The translations under genes and the position numbers were made by a program. From Lineus longissimus (lineage: Eukaryota > Nemertea > Pilidiophora > Heteronemertea > Lineidae), in contig NC_088312.1 in assembly GCF_910592395.1 (NCBI RefSeq), positions 15,419,292-15,483,291 of the forward strand: 64,000 nucleotides of DNA, in the 5' to 3' direction. The notes under the pieces were generated by a model. That model was not told the DNA's origin and did not search any database. It saw only the letters and a list, made by a program, of their open reading frames with translations. Each line of letters starts with the position of its first letter. Position 1 is the stretch's first letter. Below are positions 52,301 through 61,300 of this stretch, one piece after another.

Positions 52301-52345
52301 TTCGGGTGATTTTTCACCACAAAATGCTGGGTTTGCAGCAGCCAT
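43043..52345 (-). CDS. SMAP: Small acidic protein homologue (C11orf58), four coding exons
   Basis: Minus-strand exons in transcript order: 52345-52244 (proposed), 45241-45131, 44844-44787, 43356-43043. Product 194 residues; human SMAP is 183 as I recall. Hallmark core: WEQANLGDDDRKQKFLRLMG (about 49-68), continuing AGKKQHSGRFVIGDTK across the exon 2/3 junction, nearly the vertebrate sequence. Exon 4 starts VDSEKKVREIEEQYNEGMEH and HAGLGF, then an acidic/Lys-rich tail ending SFVKGSS. Phases (0, 0, 1) agree at every junction. The molecular function of this conserved, largely disordered protein is poorly known. Intron 1 (~7 kb) holds a DIRS retrotransposon and intron 3 a LINE fragment. Exons 2-4 are certain; exon 1 is inferred from matching phase, start codon and donor. 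Confidence 0.87.
43589..44390 (-). mobile_element. 5'-truncated CR1/L2-type LINE in SMAP intron 3
   Basis: A long intact frame (about 44,389 to its stop at 43,646) reads ARDLGVILDRDFNFKEHINT, SRLDFCNSLFLGCP, KVQNSAARLITKTKK, LHWLPVQQRIKYKVLLLTYK and LWNKLPSTVRNCSSLLSFK, the C-terminal part of a CR1/L2-type reverse transcriptase protein. The YADD catalytic region is missing. After the stop come CGCTATATAAGACTCG and an ATT repeat tail. The uninterrupted frame marks a fairly young insertion. It lies in the same orientation as SMAP. Confidence 0.88.
44787..44844 (-). CDS. SMAP: SMAP coding exon 3 (residues 72-90)
   Basis: Acceptor ATTTCGTTATAG, donor GCTG|GTAAGT, phase 1. Encodes KQHSGRFVIGDTKTVHTKA. 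Confidence 0.93.
45131..45241 (-). CDS. SMAP: SMAP coding exon 2 (residues 35-71)
   Basis: Acceptor ATCGTTTACAG, donor AAG|GTGAGG. Encodes GEQGKDENVHSANAWEQANL and DRKQKFLRLMGAGK, the signature block of the family. Confidence 0.93.
45771..45950. repeat. DIRS left inverted terminal repeat
   Basis: Starts GCCTAGAAAACTCTACCATA and includes the internal palindrome-like GCGCATGCCATGGCGCATGC. Reverse complement of 51,317-51,496 apart from TATATATCATG/TATATATTATG and two changes near the inner end. Confidence 0.92.
46010..46131. repeat. DIRS internal complementary region
   Basis: 46,024-46,062 is the exact reverse complement of the left tail (45,732-45,770), and 46,063-46,079 of the right tail (51,497-51,513); the abutting point lies in GGGGAAAT|ATTTCTTG. 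On each side the similarity runs on into the terminal repeats (TAGAGTTTTCTAGGC and CTCTACCATAAGGTTATTAA). It fixes both ends of the element to the base. Confidence 0.92.
46296..47400 (-). CDS. DIRS tyrosine recombinase
   Basis: The open frame runs from 48,164, but only codons after about 47,400 look like recombinase; the earlier part overlaps RNase H in another frame. A core-binding segment (SSRSVYESHFSAFKGWLDRR, VGDYLLYLFEDLKRSVSTVT) precedes the catalytic domain with Arg in ASTKRASELHAI, His-x-x-Arg in GHDVRKLSASW, and Tyr in TFTSHYLHDV. This enzyme inserts the circular DNA copy, replacing the DDE integrase of LTR elements. All key residues are present; stop at 46,296-46,298. Confidence 0.88.
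47174..48130 (-). CDS. DIRS RNase H continuation (frame -1 to RT)
   Basis: Continues after the G run as AHLARDMVSGLWNQEDQSLH. RNase H residues: Glu in NLLEMKAVILAL, Asp in VLSDNTTVVSYI, final Asp in NVMADSLSR; the first Asp is in the RT frame. Then IDLFATYLNHQLPLYVSPFP and NPGMLDLHVWLLSS, the usual C-terminal region of DIRS RT/RH proteins. Ends in-frame at 47,174, overlapping the recombinase frame. Upstream codons of this frame (to 49,363) are a shadow of RT. Confidence 0.82.
   Translation of the reverse strand, partial: NVSGMRCQRVRLGGAHLARDMVSGLWNQEDQSLHINLLEMKAVILALAHFLHLVKGKCVRVLSDNTTVVSYIRRQGGTHSIALFMLTRDLFRFCQLHQISLRVAYIPGKKNVMADSLSRKNQILPGEWTLSVSLFRQIHNLFPMLQIDLFATYLNHQLPLYVSPFPDDQSWATDAMTLQWDDLVAYAFPPVRLVSQVLQKIASANCLILLVAPAWPSQPWFPTLLGLLVEFPLALPLSRKMLHQPTSNVYHSNPGMLDLHVWLLSSVRSFREVFLKRLREGQPDLRGSPHVQCMRATSPHSKVGSIGGVGLWSLSPFN
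48010..49239 (-). CDS. DIRS reverse transcriptase frame (RT part)
   Basis: 409 codons. The opening PPVGARFQHFASEWENIT and WVRSVVREGLQLKF are typical of DIRS polyproteins. RT motifs: LDMKDAYFHIPV (motif A Asp), CFGLASAPFIFTKV (motif B) and NLYLDDWLL (catalytic YLDD, motif C), followed by LGVLFDLVRGLVF. The RNase H start VCDASESGWGG is reached, but the frame then departs at an eight-G run (48,088-48,095) and stops at 48,010. The rest of RNase H continues in the -1 frame. Confidence 0.85.
   Translation of the reverse strand: MPPCQGPPVGARFQHFASEWENITSNIWVRSVVREGLQLKFKSLPPLSPIHRNVQLPKDPQKCQALLGEIQAMLLKEAIEVVPRSELVPGFYSHMFCVPKKTGGFRPVIDLKLLNRHLAVPKFKMESVHSVRAQLNQGEYVATLDMKDAYFHIPVHKSHRRYLQFAINDTVYRFRALCFGLASAPFIFTKVLKEMAVYLRRLAILINLYLDDWLLRAKSPETLLEQLQFVLHLAEKLGIIINLEKSNLLPRQVFVYLGVLFDLVRGLVFPSLQSIDKVMSWISQLRSQVEVRAGDFLAFLGLLNFVADFIPLGRLHLRPLQFYLKCFFRVHQDPLDKVVPLTALFFEALEWWGYRDNLLAGDPLHPPEPQMSLVCDASESGWGGRISPGTWCQASGIRKTRVCTSTSWK
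49257..50987 (-). CDS. DIRS gag-like ORF1
   Basis: 576 codons from MGKDKASKRTKKDRTGSGHQ. A longer in-frame ATG exists at 51,176, but the stretch before 50,987 is hydrophobic and overlaps the terminal repeat region, so the later start is preferred. Serine/proline/arginine-rich N-terminal half, a central segment with DLPSRKVSSSKVTALSQLED and LLAINAMDVLLGGIRKIDNI, and an Arg/Gly/Tyr-rich end (YARGRGHGGSYRFN), suited to nucleic acid binding. No zinc knuckle is visible. Family assignment rests on position within the element and general resemblance to DIRS ORF1. Confidence 0.75.
   Translation of the reverse strand: MGKDKASKRTKKDRTGSGHQRALFPGPGPVSSALASRPSSPGSSPDRVQLGVGDFPGNAGEVAMEVQVSSDHRDPISALFSPNRQRGRSRSPQSSVGGSPPGLTLSPSVRSRARSRAMHRYVNEGKPNDDAQGTYQGRSGFDPDMYQDFLDYQNFVRARGDASVAARPQHPLARAPTFIPTSRSRSPEGSEYSPDRQVSLHLHAPSHTGFSEDEDIRSVISSQDLAQPEDPKLSSEFAVLMDNLQVVLGEDLPSRKVSSSKVTALSQLEDGDEVRKPSTFPHSSIIPSSFACLHQQMWGDATLKVEDPNSLPPSLIAGKKLGKRRIPKYREKFYSVKSDSLQPSAADVGVSMESYATVKESSVKIKAEEVKGIERQARRSLLAINAMDVLLGGIRKIDNIQDPTDIDLEARKRFLSSLVLAVKHAAEFSATAVAMSINSRRKAFLEAIPDSLLPQAARNWLLNQPFLPPSGDQHSLFGNVVPQLNKFTAKHNKLHGVAKRAGDSGAPKKKPFTRPSVLANSYQAQPRGAYNSYGAMRGSRPYARGRGHGGSYRFNSPGVSGGQPARAAHAGPKKFS
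51317..51496. repeat. DIRS right inverted terminal repeat
   Basis: Partner of 45,771-45,950. The outer 17 bp beyond it (to 51,513) end GCGCAAGAAAT, then host sequence ACTGTC resumes. Confidence 0.92.
52244..52345 (-). CDS. SMAP: SMAP proposed coding exon 1 (residues 1-34)
   Basis: ATG in AAAATGGCTGC at 52,345; 34 codons with Lys/Glu/Ser content, including EKSPEKLMDSDKRGEKRSVE, up to donor GAA|GTATGT at 52,243. Phase 0 matches exon 2. The sequence is not conserved enough to recognise on its own, as is also true of the N-terminus in the family. Confidence 0.6.
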
Positions 52346-52440
52346 TTTGAAGACGAGGTCGGAATTGTTCGAGGTTGGATCGGAAACAGCATGGCGGCTG
52401 TCGATGTAAACAAATCGAAATCTTCTTAGTTTCAGCTGGT
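52346..52440 (-). promoter_or_regulatory. Probable SMAP promoter / 5' UTR with YY1-like sites
   Basis: CpG-bearing sequence just upstream of the proposed SMAP ATG. AAAATGGCTGC overlaps the start codon, and CATGGCGGCTG lies 60 bp upstream; both contain the ATGGC core of the YY1 motif, which in animals often sits at or just downstream of transcription starts. No TATA box. The transcription start cannot be placed from sequence. Confidence 0.4.
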
Positions 52441-52643
52441 TTCAGGACATTGGTATGTACAATTTCTCAAGATGTGGATGTAAGGTACTGTATAAAGTAC
52501 ATAAGAAGGTGATAAGATAATTTCATAAACCTCAGCACTGACTGAAAACCGGTAGGCCTACTGGCAGTCGGAAATGTGAGCTAAACGTCAAATCAACATC
52601 ATCATGAGCCTTGCGGCGGTTAGTTCCACCTTTGCCCTGTGTG

Positions 52644-52866
52644 TTAAAAGGGGGACTATAGGCAGGAGCAGAGGGGCTAATTTGGCCATCTTCAGGTGAC
52701 TAATATACACAGCAAGGGCCCTGGGTCATGTCAGATTCAGCACTAAATATATTCCTCGTACAAACTTGAATCATTGCAACATACTGTGAGATTTGAGAGA
52801 CCCCTATTGGCGACTTGGTGTAACTTTATCTTGCCTGCCTAGCTGCTGCCTATAATGTCCCTTTAA
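52644..52866. mobile_element. TTAA-flanked MITE (AAAGGGGGACTATAGGC family), copy 1
   Basis: TTAAAAGGGGGACTATAGGC at the left and GCCTATAATGTCCCTTTAA at the right; 223 bp with TTAA at both edges. An inverted copy is at 59,109-59,329 (shared phrases AGGGCCCTGGGTCATGTCAG and GAGAGACCCCTATTGG). Lies between SMAP exon 1 and UBXN11 exon 1. Confidence 0.8.
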
Positions 52867-53484
52867 GAATTGAAGGGTAAGGTTAAGGTACTACGTTGTT
52901 CACATGCCTGGCCCGGTCCCCGTTATAATACATGGCTGATGGCATGATATAGGCCCACGCATTTTGAAAGAACTTCGGCCCCGGATATGCTGAAGTTCTT
53001 ATAGTTGCTTTCATTTTCACAATAGCTCTTGGATTTTCATCAAACCTACCTCAAATTGATTGTTACAGCATGTCCCCACGTTACCTTTTAATCCATTAAA
53101 AAATTCACTCCGACCGTGTACCCAGGTACCGTGTGTAACCGCGTGGATGTACGGTGAGAGTCTTGGTGTGGAGAGGCTATGTACTGGCTGGGAAGACCTA
53201 TGCACTCAGCTACCTTTTCACACTTGCTAGCCAGCGGCAGGAGCTGTAAGCGAGAAGCGTGTAAAGCAGAGCCAAGTAGTGCTATGTACATCTAGCTGCT
53301 GCACTAGAGGCATCACACTCACCCTGTGGAATGCCACTCAACACACAAACTCTCAAACCACAATTTATCGCTTTGTCCCTCCACAAACTTCCTGCACGTA
53401 ATTGTCAAGAACTTTTGGTGCTGTCAGACTCAGACAGTTAATTTGTGAAGTATCACCATAAATAGGAATTGTTTATCGAGTGAA

Positions 53485-55068
53485 ATCCCTCACCGAAAAG
53501 CAGTGTGATATCAGTCAGGATTCAGTCAGGTTGCAGTGTTACCTCACATTTTTATGGCAGTGTTGAAATCAGTGGAAAGCAGTCATAGGGAGTGTTTTTC
53601 AGTCACGCAATACCAAAGCATACAGTTATACAGCAATCAAAAATAGAGGTTAGGGAGTCATAAGCAGTGGTAAGACAGTCAAAATCAGTGGTAAGGCAGT
53701 CAAAAGCAGTGCTCATTTAAATATTTAGGCTGACTGATTTCCACTGCTTTTGACACTGAAAATGACTCCCCACTATGCATCATGCACAGGGCTGGCAGTG
53801 GGGTTCAGTGTTAATTTAAATATTTCGCAGCACACTGAATCCACACTGAAACAGCACTGATTTTGACTGCCATTTCCAAAACCTCTTGGAGGGAGCAGTC
53901 ATTTTCAGTGTTAATATGAATAATTTATTTAATGGCATGCAGGCACGGATGCCGAGAAAGGTTTGGGGGACGTGACCCCCCTGTGCTGATGACAACCAAA
54001 GAAATTGTTCGAAAAAGCAAAAACTTCTAGCGAACTGTTACTTTTGCTGTCCTATTTTAGACGGTGTGTTTGCGTCCAATATGGCAGTGATGACGTCATC
54101 TGCACAAATAGAGGACATCGCATGATTGTATGATGACGTGACACAGTAAAAAGATGACAAATTCACGTCCTTGACCTACGTCATTGCAAACTTTGTCATA
54201 ATGACAGTGGTCAGATGGGGTTACTAGACAATTGAAACGACACATGGCACATAGCTACTGTGATGTCAGGGATTGAAGCTAGATCAAATTGACGTCCAAA
54301 TAAAGTAACTGCACGCAGCCTGTAGAATTAAATGATCTACTGATTGATGTGTATTGAGCTCCCATGCAGATAATTTGCAGTGTATGCATACATTACAATT
54401 AACACCTATAGGGCCTACAGTAGATGCATGAAGATACATGCAGATATCTTGCAGTGTATGCATGCATTACAACACCTATAGGGCCTATACAGCCTTCTTG
54501 ATTTGCTGAAAATACAACTTCAGTGTCTGTCGAGATTACCCTTTTTGCATTCATTTGGCTCCTTATGTGTTCCAATTCAAACTGACTAAAACTCCCCTCT
54601 TCTCATATTGAAATTCGGGTAAATATCGAGAAATATGAAGAGGTACCATAATTTCTTGAATGTTTGACTATCAAATTCAAACTTACTAGCTTCCTGTCTC
54701 AGGTTGCATTATGGGTGATATTTAACACTGAATTTGACTGCAATTACCACTGCTTTACACTGCCATCAAGTCTTAATCTCACCAGTCATAAAGCAGTGGT
54801 TTTCAGTCATGTTGAAAATGCCACGGGTTTCGATCAGAGTTGGAGAAGTGGAAATCAGTGGTCTTTCAGTCATAGGCAGTGTTTTTGAAATACGTCGTTC
54901 ATAATGATATGCAAGTGGCAGTGCTTTGCAGTGGTCTTTCAGTCAAAATCAGTGGTTTTAAAACATTAAGAAAAAATGATATGCCTAAGACAGTCATATG
55001 CAGTGGGGGTTTCAGTCAAAAGCAGTGTGATGCAGTCATTTTCAGTGCACTGCCTTTCGGTGAGGGAT
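53485..55068. mobile_element. 1.58-kb element with 21-bp inverted ends and CAGTCA/GCAGTG arrays
   Basis: ATCCCTCACCGAAAAGCAGT (53,485) is inverted, with one mismatch, against CACTGCCTTTCGGTGAGGGA (ending 55,067). Inside both ends are many copies of CAGTCA..GCAGTG-type words in one strand sense per side: 53,510-53,720 and 54,780-55,050, and their complements around 53,730-53,905. The middle contains a local duplication of about 90 bp (GCAGTGTATGCATACATTAC near 54,377 and GCAGTGTATGCATGCATTAC near 54,453). No transposase frame. It ends 172 bp before the UBXN11 start codon. Confidence 0.75.
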
Positions 55069-55239
55069 GACCACATTTCTTTTTGTAAAATGTTGGTGAA
55101 AATTAGTGAAGTATCATCTCTGAATTGTCTACAACTCTTTTATTCAGTGTGAGTGATCAAACATACATGAATGTGACCACCATCCATGAGTGATAGACAT
55201 ACATGCCATTGCTAACCAAAAGAACTTCACAAGTACAGA

Positions 55240-55304
55240 ATGAGTTCCCCATATTCTAACCTCAACAAATCACGGAAGGCTTCCCTGCCAGCCTTTAATA
55301 GTGG
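55240..55304 (+). CDS. UBXN11: UBXN11 coding exon 1 (residues 1-21)
   Basis: ATG at 55,240 in TACAGAATGAG; donor GTGG|GTAAGT. Encodes MSSPYSNLNKSRKASLPAFN. An upstream non-coding exon is possible. Confidence 0.9.
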
Positions 55305-58300
55305 GTAAGTAAATTGTAAACTTCTCATCACACGAGGTAAACTTCTTAGCGGGGAATGTCCATGCCTCCATTTTTATCATGATGATGGAGGCATGAGTGT
55401 TTCTGCTTGCCATTGTGGTTATGAATGTAAATTAGTCCACTTGGTAAGTAATGGGTGTTTTGCTTGCCCGAGGGTGTATACTAGGTGAAAGGAATCTCAG
55501 TTTTACACCCCAAGTTTTACATCTCATTCCAAGGATGATGCAGTAAGAGTTAAAGCAACTTGATCATGGTTGTAAATGGGCATCATAGTGCAGGGAATCA
55601 TGGATTGATTCTTTACTCCTCTTGACCATAGAAACAGTTTCAAGGGCAGTTCAAATATGCATATGATTGAAAATGTTAATTAATGAAATCTCAAGAGGTA
55701 GTAACTAGGAGTCATTGCTGGGCCTTATATCTTAAAGTGTTCTTTTTTGGCTATGCAAAGATTCCACAAAAAGTACGTTTTATGGTTGGCTGTAAAACAA
55801 AATGCAGTGTTCTGTAATATGAGGTCATTTGATTTGATTTTATGTTTTTACAGCCATCGGTCAGTTCCCTTCAGACAGACTATGGATATCATGGGTGCGT
55901 ATTTTTTCTTTGTTACAAATTTGTGTTGGTTGTTGCATGGTCATCATTCGTTCACCGTCAAAGTCTTGGCCTGTTGTACTCGTAACTTATGTCACTGACA
56001 CTGCTAGTGCTAAGTTTGAAAGGACTTTTATACATGATTCGTTTGGGAGCTTGGTTGCCAATATTCAGTACATTACAAGACATGAAAGCACTGGAATAAG
56101 TGCTGGAAAATTCAATTTAAAAAAAAGTTTTGGGCTCACCTATGGGGATGTGTGCCATGAAGCGTCACCAGTCCATTAGCACGTGGCACATCTTGTAACC
56201 GCTGGAACTTTTGATAATTTGAACCGGAACTTTTTGGTGATATCAGGTATCAAAGGCTCAGTCCAGTCTGATTCACTACTTGGCCACAATCGGTATACTA
56301 TGACATATATTTGGGTCAAAACAAAAAAGAGCTAAAAAGTGCTTTTCCTCAACAACTAATTCGATTGCTGTGAAATACTTGATGTTTTAACATGCATGTT
56401 ATGAATGTTGTGTTGTAGATATTGTACGTTCACCTAAGACCTCCATCAGTGATGACATCGATGAGGACCGTCTCCTTGGAGAGGTCACCTCCCACATTGC
56501 TGCCTCCAAGATGAGACCCCGCGACCCATATGCTAGTGCTTTACCAAGGCTTAGTGAAAGTAAACCAGGGAGTCGCATGAGTGGACCTATCAACCCCAGT
56601 GGTGTGTATTCATGTGACATTACAGAGTCAAGATGATCGTTCAGACGGATTGAGCCGGAAATTTCGAGACTCCATGATGATAAGTTGTTATTCGACTAGC
56701 AATATACTGGTGATAGTTGGTCAGCAGTTTGTAGACTCATAGCCTTGTGGTTTACATCAAAGATGGAGTCACTAGGCCAATAAACCCAATTGATGCCTAA
56801 CCGTAGTTGCACGCAAAAAAGGCTCATCCCGCCAGAAGATGAATATAACAAGATGCTGTCAATCTGTATTTCTTGGAAATGAATGTTCAACAAGTGGTTC
56901 TTATTTAATGTCAATGGCCTTAATCACACTGCAGATAGGCAATTTTTGATTGCAGCTATTTGAGATGATTATTGCTGTGGTAAACAATAATGAGCTTCCT
57001 TGCCTGCTTGTAAAATCACTTGTCACAGTGATCTGTGGACTAATATTTATTGCACATCACATCAATGACCTGTGACTGCAATTGACCCCTGTGCAGACAA
57101 GTGATTTCTGTTGCATTCGATATGATGCACTGTCTTACCAAACATGCTCGGGTGGAGCTGTCCTTGCATTATAACCTTCGTGAGCGCCTCAGTTTTGGAA
57201 TACATTTAAGCTCCGCCCTCGATGTGTTTGGTGAGACAATCAATATCTCCAGTTCCGTATCAATTCCTTAATTTAATCCTTCTTAAGGGTTGACCACAGG
57301 TACCGCCATTTTGGCTAGGACTGGAAATCCTGAAGCAATTAGAACTCCTTCAAAACGTAGTAAATGCTCATTTAAAGGGCTGGAGTCTGTTCTTTGTTTT
57401 CCAGAGAACAGCCTCCGGCCCTTGAAATGAGCATTCAATTCATTTGGAAAGAGTTCTAATTGCTTTAGAATTTGGAGGTCTAGCCAAAATGGCGGTACCT
57501 ATGGTCAACCCTTAAACATAAACTTTTATTGTTCATTGGGTGTATTTGGAGCTTGAATCATGAATATGCATGGCAGTTTCTGGGTAATTATTTGCAGTGC
57601 TTTGATCGTTTGAGCAACTGAAACCTTTTCGATTTAGTGCTGTTATAAGTAAAAATAAAATCATTTATGCAGATGAAACTACTGATTCATCTGAGCAGTT
57701 AATTTGATGAACATCTCACATTTCCAAAAGGAAAGCTATGATTTGGCTCTCACTTGTCCTTTCAGCATTACCTCCTCCAAATGATATGGACTTGATGTCA
57801 ACCATGATGTCTCGGATATCACAATTAGAGCTGCGCGTACAATTCCAGGCAAAAGAAGTTGGTGAGAAGGAGAAAAAGATTAACATCCTCGAAGACAAGA
57901 TCAAGATACTGAACAAATCAAGAGGTAACATATTTCTCTCAGTATAAACCACTTTTCTAAGTATGAATTCATGAAGATCATATCCTAATATCCCACAGAA
58001 TTGTTTGTTTGGGATCCTGACCTTACTGTCGGTGTCCTTGGTCAGACATCCCAGCTGTCAGAGGAAATAGTAGATACTCACTGCAAATGTTCTTATAAAT
58101 ATACCTACCCTGCAATAATCATGGCAATTGGTCTATTTAAAAAACTTCTTAGTCTAAAATTGAAAAATCACTTGTTGGTATGGTTGTTGCTGCCCAACAT
58201 CAAATAAACCCCGAGTGTGATGGAACCAGGCAAACTAAAATGTAATTTTGTGAGGGATATTGAGAAACCCACCATTTGTCGAATCTGTCCAGACCTCTTC

Positions 58301-61300
58301 CGTCCGTAACTTTGAAATGAAAGCAGATTTTCTGTCAATAGTTACAAAGATGATGCATCAGGAGTCAGAGGTGTCTCATGCACAGTACAACACCTGTCAC
58401 AATTTTTGACCTTGACCTTGACCCTGTGACCTTAAATCCCTTCCGCTCCAGAACTTTTGAATGTTTGATATTTACAGGGATGGTGAATTTGGTGTTGGAG
58501 GTGTGTGAGTCTGCACTCTTCCGTATTTTTGAATGATAATAATTTTCCTGATTCCTCACACCATTAACTCTGTAGTGCATATACCAGGGTAGGCAAAAGA
58601 TCCCATCCAAGGTCTGGGTTTTCCACTAGCCTTAATGGTCTGGCGGGCTGCCTGACCATGGGCTGCCTGACTTTTTTTGGGGAATTTTTTTTGATGACCC
58701 AGGAACACCTCTAGTTCACTTCCTTAAGCTCCATTATGCCTCTAGAGACATGCAAAATGCTTTAAAAGCTCTTAAAAGTCAAGAAATGTGACTTGAAAAA
58801 GAACTTTGAAGAAAAATGTCAACTATTTTCCCGCGCGTGTGATGATTTCGTAGATCCGCCAGACCATTCACAGACCCTGCGGAGAGCACTGCAAGGTGTA
58901 CTGTAAATGGTAACCTATTGTGGAATGAAGTCTTCATAAAGATAATTATCCATGCCAGGAGTAACAGGTGTATATCTTGGCCCTATGCTAGAAACTACAC
59001 AGCACCCTGCAGTTGTAGCGGGAATGATGTAGTATTTTGTATTTTTGTGGGTTACTTACTTTTTGTTGGCAGTCTAAAATGGCGGAAAGAAGCAGATTAA
59101 AAGTTCATTTAAAGGGACAATATAGGCAGCAGCTAGGCAGGCAAGATAAAGGTACACAAAGCCACCAATAGGGGTCTCTCACATCTGACAGTAGGTCGAA
59201 ATGATTCACGCTTGTACGAGGGATATACTTAGAGCTAGTCTGACATGACCAAGGGCCCTTACTGTGTATACTAGTCACTCGAAGATGGCCAAATAAGCCC
59301 CTCTCCTCCGGCCTATAGTCCCCCTTTAACATGTTTAAGAAATGTTTATTGCAGAATAATAAAGCTTTGCTCATGATTTTCCAGCTGAGGGCGACCAAGC
59401 AAAAATAGAAGAACTTGAAAAACAGAATCAAAAACTTCAGAATGAGATGCAAGAGATGGAGGGCTTCCTGGCTGATTATGGAATGATCTGGGTGGGTGAT
59501 GACAGCTCCGAATCAGACCATGACGAGACACGAGCTGATGCAGGACAGGACACACATAGGACATGGTCACAATGTAAGGAAAATGTTTTACCTTTTTGCT
59601 GGCAAGTTTTCTAACTAAATCATAATTGTTTGAAAGGCATTTTAGGAAGGTTTGAATATCGAGGAGTGGTTTTGAATCTCTTCTTATAGTTTTCGTTATA
59701 AAGCTGCTAACATTTTTGCCTATGTTCCCTCTGGGTTTCAAGAAGAAATTTCCAGTCATGTGCATAATTCTGGTTGAAAGAGGCCAGGGAACAGTTGCAA
59801 AAATGTAGCAGCCCAACATATACTGTAGGAAGAGGTCCAAAACACTCGTCAATAAATAATGTTTTTTTGACCATTTTAACCCCCCCCCCCCCACATGGGT
59901 TGAGCACTGACTCCCTTATTCACAATCTGACGGATCATCAGAGCGAACAAGCTAAATCTCAACTTTGATGTTGATACAGTAGAACCTCCCTATTAAGGAC
60001 ACCCTTGGGGCTGATAAGTGCTGTCCTTAATAGAGAGGTGTCCTGATTAGAGAGGTCAAACTGAATGGAAACAACCAATTTGGGACCAAAACTAGTGTCC
60101 TTAATAGAGAGGTGTCCACTAAGGGAGGTTCCACTGTACATGTAAAAGTTCAACTGCAACTCAATCGGGAGCAGAATCCTGGGAAAGCTTACATCCATTA
60201 ATGGTGAGATCCAAACACATACATGTTACTTTACCCCATTGTAAAGTCCTTTTACCAATGACCTTTCATCTTCAGCTTCCTCGGTCCCAGGAGAATTTAA
60301 AATGGATTACAATCTCGTTATTGAGAACATCAAAGAGTTGAACATTCTGGCAGGAGATGGAATTGGCCAAGTCACACACACGACAGACGGGGCTAGGCTG
60401 AAGGTAAGTCATCACACCTGCTGCAACTCAATTTATCATATGATTTGTCAAATAATCCTGGACAGATCAGACCAATTGTGACTCATGCCGTATGGGCTTG
60501 TTATTTTACAACTGACACATCCTTGAATAAGAGAAAAAAACACCATTCCTTTAAAATTGTTTCTGAAAAGAGAATGATATGTTTTGAAAAGATAAATCAC
60601 CAAAATGGGTTTTGAAATGCCTTAACTTTACTTCACAAATCATAAAAACTTCCAAGACAAACAATCTATCAAAGCTGACAGAAGAGGTACATAACACTTC
60701 TTCCAAACGAGAAGGGGACTTGTCCCTGTCCTGCTTTGCCCACCCCCAGCAGAAACCCTGGCCCCATACTAGTGCATTGCGCAACAGAATTCTCACAATT
60801 AACAAGTGCAGATGAGAACTCTCAAGTAACAAGTGCAGATGAGAACTGAGATTTTCTCCATTTCTTTCCAGATGCCTGATCCAGTTAACTTTACGTTATA
60901 CGCAAATGGTATTTTATTATTCAATGGTCCATTTCGTCCGTTTTCGGATCCTGAAACGCAGCATTGCCTGCGTGACATCATGGATGGATATTTCCCATCA
61001 GAGTTACAAGCCAGGTATCCAGACGGTGTGCCGTTTCTAGTAAGTGTACTCTGCTTAGATTTCTTAGACATGCATCTGCCATAGACATGATGTCCTGTAT
61101 ACACATTTCCGGAGAGTGACACTGATGTAATTAAATCCATTTATTGAAATGGTTGATGGCGTGTGACATCATAAAACCATTGTATCATGGTGCTGGAAAC
61201 AATCTAATTGTTTTGTTTTTTTACTTTGGATGTGCGGATAGAAATTGTGTGACATCATGTGTGTGCAAGTGCTGCCCTCTTACGGAAGAATATGGGCTAT

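Noticed and set aside
61029-61083. Read-through of UBXN11 exon 7 to a stop at 61,084
   Set aside because: A consensus donor GTAAGT at 61,040 and conserved continuation in the exon at 62,073 show that it is spliced.
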